Below, piece after piece: positions 55,169 to 63,897 of a DNA stretch of 64,000 nucleotides (within the stretch, counting starts at the first letter, position 1; every line of letters begins with the position of its first letter). The position numbers were made by a program, and so were the translations under genes. The DNA comes from Lichenibacterium ramalinae (GTDB lineage: Bacteria; Pseudomonadota; Alphaproteobacteria; Rhizobiales; Beijerinckiaceae): the NCBI RefSeq assembly GCF_004137085.1, contig NZ_QYBC01000021.1, positions 54,873-118,872 on the forward strand. The letters run 5' to 3'. Under the pieces are notes generated by a model, which saw only the letters and a program-made list of their open reading frames with translations, had not been told where the DNA came from and ran no database searches.

Positions 55169-56068
55169 TCAGTCCTGTCCGGGGAGGTCGAGGCCGGCGA
55201 TCCGGCCGTAGAGCCGGGCCACGGAGGCATCGTCGTCGCGGCCCATGCCGGCCGCGGCCGTCATGAGGAACATCTGCAGGGCGGCGCCCGCCACCGGCAC
55301 CGGGAAGCGGCTCGCCCGCGCCATGTCGACCACGATGCCGAGGTCCTTGACGAAGATCTCGACGGCGCTCTTCGGCGCATAGTCGCCCTCGAGGATGTGG
55401 GGCACGCGGTTCTCGAACATCCAGGAATTGCCGGCCGATCGGGTGATGACGTCGAAGACGCGGCCGAGGTCGAGCCCTTCGCGCTTGGCGAAGGCCATGG
55501 CCTCGCAGGCCGCCGCGATGTGGACGCCGGCGAGCAGCTGGTTCACCATCTTGAAGGCCGCCCCCTGCCCCGCCGTGTCGCCGAGCCGGTACAGCGTGCC
55601 CGTCATGGCGGCGAGGGCGGGCTCGGCCCGGGCGAAGGCCGCGGCGCTGCCCGAGGCCAGCATGGTCAGGGAGCCCTCGGCGGCGCGCGCCGCGCCCCCG
55701 CTCATCGGGGCGTCGAGATAGTGGCGGCCGCTCGCCTCCAGCCGCGCCGCGAGGCTCCGGGCCCGGTCCGGCGCCATGGTGGCGCAGGACACGAAGACGG
55801 CGTCCGGCGCCATGGCGTCGGCGCAGCCGTCCGGTCCGAACAGCACCGCCTCGGTCTGGTCGGCGTTGACCACCACCGCCACCACCACGGCGGCATCCCG
55901 CGCCGCGTCGGCCGGGCTGGCGGCGGCCCGCCCGCCCTCGGCCGCGAGGCTCTCCGCCACGCCCGGCGCGGGGTCGTAGCCCGCCACCGCGAAGCCGGCG
56001 CGCAGCAGCGACTGCGCCATGCCGTGGCCCATGGACCCCAGGCCGATCACGGCCGTCGTGCCCGCCAT
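55169..56068 (-). CDS. ltnD: L-threonate (or tetronate) dehydrogenase
   Basis: NAD-dependent beta-hydroxyacid dehydrogenase, 299 residues, that oxidises the C2 hydroxyl of a tetronate. Rossmann motif GLGSMGHGMA (9-18), substrate motif PMSGG (121-125) and catalytic Lys173 (FKMVNQLL). The start at 56068 has GGAGACGGG upstream; an upstream ATG at 56098 is less likely. It heads the ltnD-otnI-otnK operon, divergent from otnC. Substrate stereochemistry (L-threonate, D-threonate or D-erythronate) cannot be settled from sequence. Confidence 0.85.
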   Translation of the reverse strand: MAGTTAVIGLGSMGHGMAQSLLRAGFAVAGYDPAPGVAESLAAEGGRAAASPADAARDAAVVVAVVVNADQTEAVLFGPDGCADAMAPDAVFVSCATMAPDRARSLAARLEASGRHYLDAPMSGGAARAAEGSLTMLASGSAAAFARAEPALAAMTGTLYRLGDTAGQGAAFKMVNQLLAGVHIAAACEAMAFAKREGLDLGRVFDVITRSAGNSWMFENRVPHILEGDYAPKSAVEIFVKDLGIVVDMARASRFPVPVAGAALQMFLMTAAAGMGRDDDASVARLYGRIAGLDLPGQD

Positions 56069-56141
56069 CCCGTCTCCAGCCATGATCGTCGATCCCATGA
56101 ACCGCCGCCGAAACCACCGGGCCGGCCGGTTGCCGCCCCCG

Positions 56142-56159
56142 GATGATAGCGCTATCATC
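56142..56159. promoter_or_regulatory. Palindromic operator between ltnD and otnC
   Basis: GATGATAGCGCTATCATC, a perfect 18-bp palindrome in the divergent gap. Its core TGATAGCGCTATCA matches the site TGATTGCGCAATCA upstream of the importer at 62619-62632, so both probably bind the LacI-type regulator encoded at 62715. Confidence 0.8.
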
Positions 56160-56217
56160 GAACATCGGCCGGGGGTCGTCTCCTGTCAACGCCGTTTCCA
56201 CGTCGCCGGAGCCTTCC

Positions 56218-56883
56218 ATGCGCGAGTCCGACATCCGCGATGCCGTCTGCCGCTACGGCCGGTCGCTGTTCGAACGCGGCCTGACGCCCGGGTCCTCCGG
56301 CAACATCAGCGTCCGCCTCGAGGACGGGCGGCTGCTGATGACGCCGACCGACGCGTCGCTGGGGTCCCTCGATCCCGCGCGCCTGTCGCTGATGGACGCC
56401 GAAGGCCGGCTCCTGTCCGGCGACAAGCCCACCAAGGAGGGGCCGCTGCACCGCGCCCTCTACGAGACGCGGCAGGGCGCGGGCGCCGTGGTCCACCTCC
56501 ACTCGACCCATTCGGTGGCGGTCTCGATGCTGCCGGAGGTCGCGCCCGGATCCGTGCTGCCACCGCTGACCGCCTATTACGTGATGCGGGTCGGCGACAC
56601 CGCCCTGGTGCCCTACCACCGCCCCGGCGACCCCGCGGTCGCCGACGCCATCCGGGGGCTCGCCGGCCGCTACGCCTCGGTGCTGCTCGCCAACCACGGT
56701 CCCGTGATGGCGGGCGACACGCTGACGGCGGCCGTCAACGCCATCGAGGAGCTGGAGGAGACGGCGAAGCTCTACCTCCTGCTGCGCGGCCTCAACCCGC
56801 GCCTCCTGTCCCCCGCGCAGGTGGCGGAGCTCGGGCGGGCCTTCGGCGGCCCGCCGGCGGAGCACCGCCACCCCGGGGCGTGA
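56218..56883 (+). CDS. otnC: 3-oxo-tetronate 4-phosphate decarboxylase (class II aldolase family)
   Basis: Zinc-dependent class II aldolase/adducin-fold enzyme of 221 residues, yielding DHAP and CO2 in the Otn pathway. GLTPGSSGNISVRL (21-34) binds phosphate; E74 (PTKEGPLHRAL), H93 and H95 (VVHLHST) and a later His in LLANHGPVM are the metal/catalytic residues. Start ATG 56218 after GGAG. Divergent from ltnD with the operator between. Confidence 0.9.
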   Translation: MRESDIRDAVCRYGRSLFERGLTPGSSGNISVRLEDGRLLMTPTDASLGSLDPARLSLMDAEGRLLSGDKPTKEGPLHRALYETRQGAGAVVHLHSTHSVAVSMLPEVAPGSVLPPLTAYYVMRVGDTALVPYHRPGDPAVADAIRGLAGRYASVLLANHGPVMAGDTLTAAVNAIEELEETAKLYLLLRGLNPRLLSPAQVAELGRAFGGPPAEHRHPGA

Positions 56884-56889
56884 GCGCCG

Positions 56890-57783
56890 TCAGCCCTGCG
56901 GCACCTCGCGGCGCCAATTGTGGGCTTCGCGGAAGCCCAGCATCTCCCGAGCCTTGCGGTTCGACATCAGGCCCTCGAACTCGCCGAGTTCGCCCCGCAC
57001 CGGCACGCCCGGATAGTAGCGCTTCAGCAGCTCGGCGGTCGGCAGGTCGGACGAGGTGTGGTCGTTGACGGCGTTGAAGATTTGGAAGCCCAGGCCGTCC
57101 GTCTCGATGCCGAGCCGGATGATCTGGCCGAGGTCGCGCGCGTCGATGTAGCTCCAGGCGATGCGCTTGCGGAAATCGGGCTTGGCGAAGAAGCCGGGGA
57201 AGAGCTTGTACTCGTCGGGCTCGACCACGTTGCCGATGCGGATCGCGTAGACGTCGGCCCCGGTGCGGCCGGCGAAGGCCTGGGCGGTCTTCTCGTTGCA
57301 GACCTTCGACATGGCATAGCTGTCGCGCGGATCGACCGGGTAGGTCTCGTCCAGGGGGAAGTATTCAGGATCGCGATGGCCGTGGTTGAACACGAGGCCG
57401 TAGGTCGTCTCGGAGGACGCGATGATGACCTTGCGGATGCCGAGCTTGAGGGCCGCCTCGATGACGTTGTAGGTGCCCATCGTGTTGATGCGGAACACCT
57501 CGTTGTCGGGCACCAGCATGATGCGGGGGATGGCGGCGAAATGCACCACCGCGTCGACCGGCTGGGGCGACAGGTCGGCGTCGAACTCGTGCAGCCCCAT
57601 GTAGCTCGACAGGGCATTGAAGACCTGCCCGCTGTCGTTGATGTCCGTCACGAGGGTGCGGACCTTGGGGTTGTCGAGCGGCTTGGTGTCGAGGTTGAGC
57701 ACCTGGTAGCCGTGGTCGACCAGGTGCTGGACCACGTGGCGGCCCGCCTTGCCGCTGCCGCCCGTGAACATCACGCGTTTCAT
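56890..57783 (-). CDS. NAD-dependent epimerase/dehydratase-type dehydrogenase
   Basis: Extended SDR of 297 residues: MKRVMFTGGSGKAGRHVVQHL (glycine motif), IASSETTYG, and Y156-x3-K160 (DSYAMSK). The length and pattern recall uronate dehydrogenase and other sugar/aldonate dehydrogenases linked to ABC importers. D-erythronate dehydrogenase (DenD) also belongs to this superfamily, but identity is not clear. Last gene of the importer operon, following the binding protein after a strong hairpin; tail to tail with otnC. Confidence 0.82.
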   Translation of the reverse strand: MKRVMFTGGSGKAGRHVVQHLVDHGYQVLNLDTKPLDNPKVRTLVTDINDSGQVFNALSSYMGLHEFDADLSPQPVDAVVHFAAIPRIMLVPDNEVFRINTMGTYNVIEAALKLGIRKVIIASSETTYGLVFNHGHRDPEYFPLDETYPVDPRDSYAMSKVCNEKTAQAFAGRTGADVYAIRIGNVVEPDEYKLFPGFFAKPDFRKRIAWSYIDARDLGQIIRLGIETDGLGFQIFNAVNDHTSSDLPTAELLKRYYPGVPVRGELGEFEGLMSNRKAREMLGFREAHNWRREVPQG

Positions 57784-57811
57784 GTCGAGGACCCTTCTGT
57801 CGTCATGGGAT

Positions 57812-57840
57812 CCGGGCCGCCCGCGCGGCGGGCGGCCCGG
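57812..57840 (-). promoter_or_regulatory. Intercistronic hairpin between binding protein and dehydrogenase
   Basis: CCGGGCCGCCCGC (57812-57824) pairs perfectly with GCGGGCGGCCCGG (57828-57840) around a 3-nt loop. No T-tract. Typical of RNA stem-loops after binding-protein genes that stabilise the upstream mRNA and lower downstream expression. Confidence 0.65.
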
Positions 57841-57854
57841 TCGGATTCGACCCG

Positions 57855-58865
57855 TCAGAACTTGTACTGGTCGATGTTGGAAGCGTCGAAGATCAAGGGC
57901 TCGCTGAACACGATGACCTTGTCCTTGACCTCGTAGGTGCCGAGGCCCGGCGCCGTGAACGTGTCGTTGTCCTTCAAGGCGCCGTTCGCCGCCAGGCGGG
58001 CCACATACATGACGAGCTGGCCTTCCTTGACCTCGTCCCAGAGCGGCGTCTCCTTGATGACGCCGCTCTTGACGTATTGGCGCACCGCGTCGGGGTTGCT
58101 GGCCCCCGTGGTGAACACCTTGCCGGTCTTGCCGAGCTTCTCGATGGCGGCGGCGGCCCCCACCACCGCGGCCCCGTCGGGGGCGATGATGCCGGTCACG
58201 TCGGGGTGGGCCTGCAGGATGTTCAGCCCCGCCGTCAGGGACTGCGACGGGCTCGACTGGCCGTATTCGGTGGCGACGATCTCCACCTTCGGGTAGGTGG
58301 CGGCGAGGTAGGTCTTCACGGCGCCGATCCATTCGTTCTGGATGGTGGCGTCCGGCGTCGACGACAGGATCGCGATCTTGGCGTTCGGGCCGGCGTATTT
58401 GATCACCGATTCCACCAAGGCCTTGCCGAAGGCCGGATAGGCGGTGTTCTGGATGAAGAAGTCCCGGGCGGCGGGCGCGACGTCGCTGTCGTAGGCCACG
58501 ACCTTGATGCCGGCCTTCATGGCGCGCATCAGCGAGGGGGCGAGCTGCGTCGGGTTGTTGGACGTGGTGGTGATGACGTCGAACTTGCGGGCGATGAGGC
58601 TGTTGAAGGCGTCGACCTGACCCTGCGCCGAGGCCGTCACCGGGCCGGTGTACAGGAAATCGATGTTGAGCTTGGCGGCTTCCGCCTTGGCGCCGTCCTC
58701 GTTGGCCTTGAACACCGACAGGCCGACCAGCTTCGGCACCATGGCGACCTTGATGCGCTTGGCGGTGTCGGGCGTGCCGGACTCGGCCGCGACCAGCGGC
58801 GACGCCGACAGGGCGAGGACGAGGGCGAGGGCGGCTCCGCCCAGCGATACGCGATGGCTTCTCAT
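57855..58865 (-). CDS. ABC transporter substrate-binding protein, ribose type
   Basis: Periplasmic sugar-binding protein of 336 residues (peripla_BP_4). Signal peptide at 1-27 (LGGAALALVLALSASPLVAA), then IKVAMVPKLVGLSVFKANEDGAKAEA. Start at 58865 with GGAGGAG. Belongs to the RbsB/LsrB-like group, cognate of the two permeases and ATPase upstream. Ligand may be a tetronate or related acid sugar, judging by the shared operator. Confidence 0.9.
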   Translation of the reverse strand: MRSHRVSLGGAALALVLALSASPLVAAESGTPDTAKRIKVAMVPKLVGLSVFKANEDGAKAEAAKLNIDFLYTGPVTASAQGQVDAFNSLIARKFDVITTTSNNPTQLAPSLMRAMKAGIKVVAYDSDVAPAARDFFIQNTAYPAFGKALVESVIKYAGPNAKIAILSSTPDATIQNEWIGAVKTYLAATYPKVEIVATEYGQSSPSQSLTAGLNILQAHPDVTGIIAPDGAAVVGAAAAIEKLGKTGKVFTTGASNPDAVRQYVKSGVIKETPLWDEVKEGQLVMYVARLAANGALKDNDTFTAPGLGTYEVKDKVIVFSEPLIFDASNIDQYKF

Positions 58866-58918
58866 GACGTGGTCTCCTCCCGGGAGGTCCGATGGGATGG
58901 TCCGCGCGGCCCGCCGTC

Positions 58919-60007
58919 TCAGCTCGGGTTCGCGCGCGGTGGCTCGGGGCGTCGGATCATCGCCCAGATCTGGTTGGCCAGCCCCGTGCCGCGCCTGTTG
59001 AACAGGTTCTTGACGGCGATGGAGGCCAGCAGGATGGCGCCGGTCAGCATGGTGGTGACCATGTCGGAGAAGCCGGCGATCAGCATGCCCTGGCGCAGGA
59101 AGCCGAGCACCAGCACCGACACCACGACCCCGGCCACCGTGCCTTCGCCACCGAAGATGCTCACGCCGCCCAGCACCACCATGGTGATGGCGGTGAGCAG
59201 CAGGACGTCGCCCATGTCGGGCCGCACGGCGTCGTAATAGGAGGCCAGCACCAGTCCGGCGAGGCTCGCCATGGCGCCGGAGACCGCGTAGGCCGTCACC
59301 AGGACGCGCCCGGTGCGGATGCCGGAATAGCGCGCCGCGTCCGGACTGTAGCCCACCATCACCAGCACCCGGCCGAAGGGGCTGCGGGCGACCAGCGCCG
59401 AGAACAGGACGGCGAAGGCGGCGAACACGACGAGCTGGATCGGCACGAGGCCGGCCAGGGATGCCGGCAGGACGCCGTCGACGGTGCCGGTGCCGAGGGC
59501 CGTGAAGCCGCCCGGGAAGCCCGACGGCGGCTCGGCGCCGGCCGCCGCGACGGCGGCGCTGCCGTAGAGGAAGCTGGTGCCCAGCGTGGCGATGAGCGGT
59601 TCGATGCCGAGCCGCAGGATCACGCCGGCATTGACGAGGCCGAGCACCCCGCCGAGCGCGACCCCGACGGCGGCCGCCGCCCAGATGTCGACGCCGAAGC
59701 GGCTCCACAGCTGCGCCGCCAGCACGGCCGACAGGCTCGCCACGGCGCCGACCGACAGGTCGATGCCGCCCGTGAGGATCACGAGGCTCAGCCCCAGCGC
59801 CACGAGGCCGAAGGGCAGGAAGTTCTCCGTCAGGCCGAGCAGCGAGGCCGGGCCCGTGTAGAAGCCGGGCGCGGCCGCGCCGAAGCCGACCACGACGGCG
59901 GCGAGCAGCCCCGTCAAAGCCAGCTCCCAGCCCCCGACGGGGAGGCGACGGCGGTTGCGGGGCGTGACGGCGTTGGCGTTGGCGGGCGCGCGCATGTCCA
60001 TCGTCAT
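58919..60007 (-). CDS. ABC transporter permease (ribose/autoinducer type), second
   Basis: Membrane permease, 362 residues, BPD_transp_2 family, with SLVILTGGIDLSVGAVASLSAVL (about 72-94) and VGYSPDAARYSGIR. Forms a heterodimer with the preceding permease, as in LsrC-LsrD type importers. Start overlaps that gene by 4 nt. Confidence 0.9.
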   Translation of the reverse strand: MTMDMRAPANANAVTPRNRRRLPVGGWELALTGLLAAVVVGFGAAAPGFYTGPASLLGLTENFLPFGLVALGLSLVILTGGIDLSVGAVASLSAVLAAQLWSRFGVDIWAAAAVGVALGGVLGLVNAGVILRLGIEPLIATLGTSFLYGSAAVAAAGAEPPSGFPGGFTALGTGTVDGVLPASLAGLVPIQLVVFAAFAVLFSALVARSPFGRVLVMVGYSPDAARYSGIRTGRVLVTAYAVSGAMASLAGLVLASYYDAVRPDMGDVLLLTAITMVVLGGVSIFGGEGTVAGVVVSVLVLGFLRQGMLIAGFSDMVTTMLTGAILLASIAVKNLFNRRGTGLANQIWAMIRRPEPPRANPS

Positions 60008-60990
60008 GCCGTCCCGCCGGCGCGGCGCGTGCCGCCCCGGACCGCGACCAGGATCATCAGCCCCTCGCCGGCCGAGTACCAGATGGGCGGGACCTGCAGG
60101 AAGACGAGCGCCGTCAACACCGTGCTGAGGAACAGGCTCGCCAGCACGGTGCCGACCACGTTGGCCCGGCCGCCGGCGATGAGGGTGCCGCCCACGAGCG
60201 CCACCGCGATGGACTGCAGTTCCACGTGGTCGCCCGTGCCGGTCGTCACGGTGGCGGAGCCCGTGTAGCAGACGAAGACCAGGCCGCTGAAACAGGCCAG
60301 CAGGCCGGACAGCGCATAGACCTGGATGCGGATGGCGGTGACGCGCAGGCCGGCGTTGTAGGCGGCGGCGGCGTTGTTGCCGACCGCCAGCACGGCCCGG
60401 CCGAAGCGCGAATGGTTCAGGGCGAACCAGCAGGCGGCCGTCACCAGCACCAGCACGAGCACCGGGGTGGGCACCGGCAGGCCGAGCGGGCCGGCGTTGC
60501 CGAAAGCCGCATAGGCGGGCGGCACCTGGTCGACCTGCGTGCCGTCCGAGTACAGGAAGGTCAGGCCGCCGAAGAGGCTGTAGGTGCCCAGCGTGGTGAT
60601 GATGGGCGGGATGTTCAGCGCCGCGACGAGCACGCCGTTGAGCGTGCCGAGCGCGAGCCCGAGGGCCAGCGCGATGCCGACCGCGCCCCAGAGCGGCAGA
60701 CCATGGCTTTGCGCCAGCAGGCCGCAGACCATCGCCGACAATCCCATCAGGGGCGCCACCGACAGGTCGATGCCCCGCATGGCGATGACGAGCGTCTGGC
60801 CGAGCGCCACGATGGACAGCACCACCGAGTTCAGCGCCACGAAGCGGAGGTTCTCGAAGGTGAGGAAGCCCGGGTTGACCAGGCCGACGACGCCGGCCGA
60901 GGCGGCCGTGACGGCGACCAGGACCAGCTCCCGCCGCTCCCGCCAGCTTGGCCGCGAGGCGGCGGGGGACCGCGCTGCCGCGGCGCTCAT
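60004..60990 (-). CDS. ABC transporter permease (ribose/autoinducer type), first
   Basis: Membrane permease of 328 residues with LVIAMRGIDLSVAPLMGLSAMV (about 67-88) and VGNNAAAAYNAGLR. Overlaps the ATPase stop (ATGA). Pair partner of the next gene. Confidence 0.9.
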   Translation of the reverse strand: MSAAAARSPAASRPSWRERRELVLVAVTAASAGVVGLVNPGFLTFENLRFVALNSVVLSIVALGQTLVIAMRGIDLSVAPLMGLSAMVCGLLAQSHGLPLWGAVGIALALGLALGTLNGVLVAALNIPPIITTLGTYSLFGGLTFLYSDGTQVDQVPPAYAAFGNAGPLGLPVPTPVLVLVLVTAACWFALNHSRFGRAVLAVGNNAAAAYNAGLRVTAIRIQVYALSGLLACFSGLVFVCYTGSATVTTGTGDHVELQSIAVALVGGTLIAGGRANVVGTVLASLFLSTVLTALVFLQVPPIWYSAGEGLMILVAVRGGTRRAGGTA

Positions 60991-62510
60991 GCCGCGACCC
61001 CGCCCGAGGGCGCCGCCGCCGTGAGGTAGGAGCGGGCCACGGCGGCGGGCGTGATGCCGGCGCCGGAAAGCTCCGCGACGATGCGGCCCTCGTAGACCGA
61101 CAGGATGCGGTCGCAGAGCCGCACCAGCTCCTCGCTTTCCGACGAGATGACGAGCAGCGCCATGCCGTCGCGGGCCATGGCGTCGATCATCTCGTAGATC
61201 TCCTCCTTGGCGCCGACGTCGACGCCCCGGGTGGGCTCGTCCAGGATCGCGACGCGGGGCCCGGTGGTCATCCACTTGGCGAAGACGACCTTCTGCTGGT
61301 TGCCGCCGGACAGCTCGCGCAGGGTCTGGTCGAGGCCCGCGCAGCGCACGCGGAAGTCGCGGACGGCGGAGGCCGAAATGCGCGTCTCGTCGCGGGCGCT
61401 GAGCAGCCCGGCGCGGCGGCGTACGCGCTCGAGCAGGCCGGAGGTGACGTTCTCGGTGATGGTCATGGGGAGCACGGCCCCGTGGCGGGCCCTGTCCTCG
61501 GGCACGTAGACGAGCCCCTTGCGGATCATGGCGTGGCAGTCGAGGCCCGTGACGGTCTCGCCGCCGAGCCGGACCTCCCCGGCCGCGGCGGGGCGGATGC
61601 CGAAGACGGTCTCGGCGATCTCGGTCCTGCCGGCGCCGACGAGTCCGGCGAGGCCGAGGACCTCGCCGCGGCGCAGGCTGAAGCCGACGTCGTGGAAGCG
61701 CGCCCCGTCGGACAGGCCGCGGACCTCCAGGGCGACCTCGTCGCGGGCATTCGAGACGGACCGGCGCGGCACGGCCTTCATGGGCCGGCCGACCATCTGC
61801 GACAGCAGGCGGGTGCGGTCGAAGGACGGGCGGTCGACGACGTCGACCAGCAGGCCGTCGCGCAGCACCGCGACCTCGTCGCTGATCTCCAGCACCTCGT
61901 CCATGCGGTGGCTGATGAAGCTCAGCGTGCAGCCGTCGGCCCGGAGCCGCCGGATGATGGAGAACAGGTGCTCGACCTCGTGCGACGTGAGGGGGCTGGT
62001 GGGCTCGTCGAAGAGGATGATGCGGCAGCCCCGCAGCAGCGCCTTGGCGCATTCCACCTGCTGCTGCTGGGCGATGCTGAGCGTGCGGGCGGGCCGGTCG
62101 ACCGCGATGGGGAGCTCGAGCGCGTCCAGCGCCGCCCGCGCACGGGCGCGCATCGCCGTCCAGTCCACCCGCCCGAGCGGGCCGCGGCGGGTCGGCAGGG
62201 CGCCGACGAACATGGTCTCGGCCACGCTGAGCTCCGGCAGCAGCGCGGGCTCCTGCGGGACGAGGTAGATGCCCCTGGCGTGGGCGGCGGACGGCGAGGC
62301 CAGGGCGAGGGGGGCGCCGTCGAGGCTCAGCGTGCCCCCCGACGGCGGGACCTGGCCGGCGAGGATCTTGAACAGCGTGGATTTGCCGGCGCCGTTCTCG
62401 CCCATGATGGTGACCATGCGGCCGGGCTTCAGGTCGAGGCTGACGCCCTTCAGCACCTGCACGGTGCCGTAGCTCTTCCGGATGCCCTGGGCCGCGTAGA
62501 GGCCCGGCAT
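60987..62510 (-). CDS. ABC transporter ATP-binding protein, duplicated RbsA type
   Basis: 507-residue ATPase with two nucleotide-binding domains. First: Walker A GENGAGKST (37-45), a divergent signature LSIAQQQQ, Walker B IILFDEPTSPLT. Second: degenerate Walker A GLVGAGRTE, signature LSGGNQQK, VAILDEPTRGVDVGAKEEI. First gene of the importer operon; the LacI-type operator lies about 110 nt upstream. Confidence 0.93.
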   Translation of the reverse strand: MPGLYAAQGIRKSYGTVQVLKGVSLDLKPGRMVTIMGENGAGKSTLFKILAGQVPPSGGTLSLDGAPLALASPSAAHARGIYLVPQEPALLPELSVAETMFVGALPTRRGPLGRVDWTAMRARARAALDALELPIAVDRPARTLSIAQQQQVECAKALLRGCRIILFDEPTSPLTSHEVEHLFSIIRRLRADGCTLSFISHRMDEVLEISDEVAVLRDGLLVDVVDRPSFDRTRLLSQMVGRPMKAVPRRSVSNARDEVALEVRGLSDGARFHDVGFSLRRGEVLGLAGLVGAGRTEIAETVFGIRPAAAGEVRLGGETVTGLDCHAMIRKGLVYVPEDRARHGAVLPMTITENVTSGLLERVRRRAGLLSARDETRISASAVRDFRVRCAGLDQTLRELSGGNQQKVVFAKWMTTGPRVAILDEPTRGVDVGAKEEIYEMIDAMARDGMALLVISSESEELVRLCDRILSVYEGRIVAELSGAGITPAAVARSYLTAAAPSGGVAA

Positions 62511-62618
62511 CGTCGAATCGGCGTCGCGCTCCGCGCTCCGCGCTCATCTGATCGCCCTCCCCGGCATGGTCGCGGCCGTTCCGGCTCCTTCCACGCCCGG
62601 ACGTTAGGTCAGATCCAT

Positions 62619-62632
62619 TGATTGCGCAATCA
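62619..62632. promoter_or_regulatory. Palindromic operator between importer and lacI-type gene
   Basis: TGATTGCGCAATCA, a perfect 14-bp palindrome, sharing TGAT-x-GCGC-x-ATCA with the 56142 site. A partial second site (GCAATCAT, 62640-62647) follows. It lies between the divergent ATPase gene (start 62510) and the regulator (start 62715). Confidence 0.75.
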
Positions 62633-62714
62633 TGATCTCGCAATCATCGCCCGGCGCCGCCGGCCGGTCCCGCCGCGGTTTGGTGCCGCCGCGGTTTCGT
62701 GCTTTGCTTTCGCC

Positions 62715-63752
62715 ATGAGAACGATGCCGGCGACGTCCGGCCAGCGAGATGGCCCGGGCGCGGCGACCCTGAAGCATGTGGCGGCGCGCGCCGGCGTGTC
62801 GCCCATCACGGTGTCGCGCGCGCTGAACAAACCCGCGATGGTGTCGGCGGACCTGCGGGACCGGGTGCGGCGCGCCGTGGACGAGCTCGGCTACGTGCAG
62901 AACCGCGTGGCGGGCGCGCTGGCGTCGGCCGAGTCGCGCGTCATCCCGGTCGTGGTGCCGTCGCTGTCGAACGCCGTCTTCGTCGAAACCATCCAGGGCA
63001 TCCAGGAGGTGGTGCAGCGCGCCGGCTTCCAGCTGCTGCTCGGCAACACCGAATACGACCTCGACCGGGAGCACGGCTGGATCGCGACGTTCCTGGGCTG
63101 GTCCCCGCCCGGGCTCATCGTGGCGGGCACGCGCCACCAGCCGCGCACCCGCGCGCTGCTGGAGCGATGGGGCCGGCCGGTGGTGGAGATCATGGAGGTG
63201 GGCTCGCGGTCCATCGACATGAACGTGGGCCTGTCGCATGCGGCCGCCGGCGCCGCCATGGCGCGCCACCTCCTGGCGCGGGGCCACGCCGACATCCTGT
63301 TCGCCGGCTGCCGGCTGGACCAGGACTACCGGGCCGGCCAGCGCTTCCGCGGCTTCGACCGCGCGCTCGCCGAATGCGGCGCGGCGCGGCGGCGGCCCCT
63401 GACGCGCGACGTGCCGTCGAGCCCGGCGCTCGGCGGCGACATGCTGGTCGCGGCGCTGCGCCTCGACCCGCCGCCCCGCGCGATCTTCTACGCCAACGAC
63501 GACCTCGCGGTCGGCGCGATCCTGCGGGCGCAGCGGGACGGCATCGCGGTGCCGGACCGGGTCGCCATCGCGGGGTTCAACGGCCTCGACATCTCCGGCC
63601 TCGTGACGCCGGGCCTGACCACGATCGCGTCGCCGCGCCTCGCCATCGGCCGCATCGGGGCCGAGAAGCTCCTCGGCGCCATCGCGCGGGACACGCCCGG
63701 GCCCCGGCGCGTCGACGTCGGCTTCGAACTGGTGGTGCGCGGCAGCACCTGA
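62715..63752 (+). CDS. LacI-family transcriptional regulator
   Basis: 345-residue regulator: helix-turn-helix at about 18-40 (TLKHVAARAGVSPITVSRALN) and a GntR-like effector domain (VIPVVVPSLSNAVFVETIQGIQEV; SPRLAIGRIGAEKLLGAI). Similar to gluconate-type repressors (GntR of LacI family), which fits an acid-sugar inducer. Start ATG 62715 (an ATG at 62724 is an alternative); no clear Shine-Dalgarno, so it may be made at low level. Predicted to bind the TGATwGCGCwATCA sites at 62619 and 56142. Confidence 0.9.
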   Translation: MRTMPATSGQRDGPGAATLKHVAARAGVSPITVSRALNKPAMVSADLRDRVRRAVDELGYVQNRVAGALASAESRVIPVVVPSLSNAVFVETIQGIQEVVQRAGFQLLLGNTEYDLDREHGWIATFLGWSPPGLIVAGTRHQPRTRALLERWGRPVVEIMEVGSRSIDMNVGLSHAAAGAAMARHLLARGHADILFAGCRLDQDYRAGQRFRGFDRALAECGAARRRPLTRDVPSSPALGGDMLVAALRLDPPPRAIFYANDDLAVGAILRAQRDGIAVPDRVAIAGFNGLDISGLVTPGLTTIASPRLAIGRIGAEKLLGAIARDTPGPRRVDVGFELVVRGST

Positions 63753-63790
63753 GGGCGTCGCGTCCCGGGCCGGCGACGAGCCGGCCGGGC

Positions 63791-63897
63791 CTCGAGCGCT
63801 TTCGCCTTCGGCGAATGCGCTCCGACTTCGAATCGACAACAGTTTCATCGGCTTGGGGTCGCCAAGGCGACTCGGAGAAAGCCGATACCGCTCTAGC
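63791..63897. repeat. Copy A of a dispersed intergenic repeat
   Basis: About 105 bp, inverted relative to copies near 17778 and 10238. Begins with a hairpin (GAGCGCTTTCGCC-TTC-GGCGAATGCGCTC, 63794-63822) and ends GATACCGCTCTAG, directly against the IS481-like left end. Such palindromic elements with CTCTAG ends are common between genes in Hyphomicrobiales. Confidence 0.7.
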
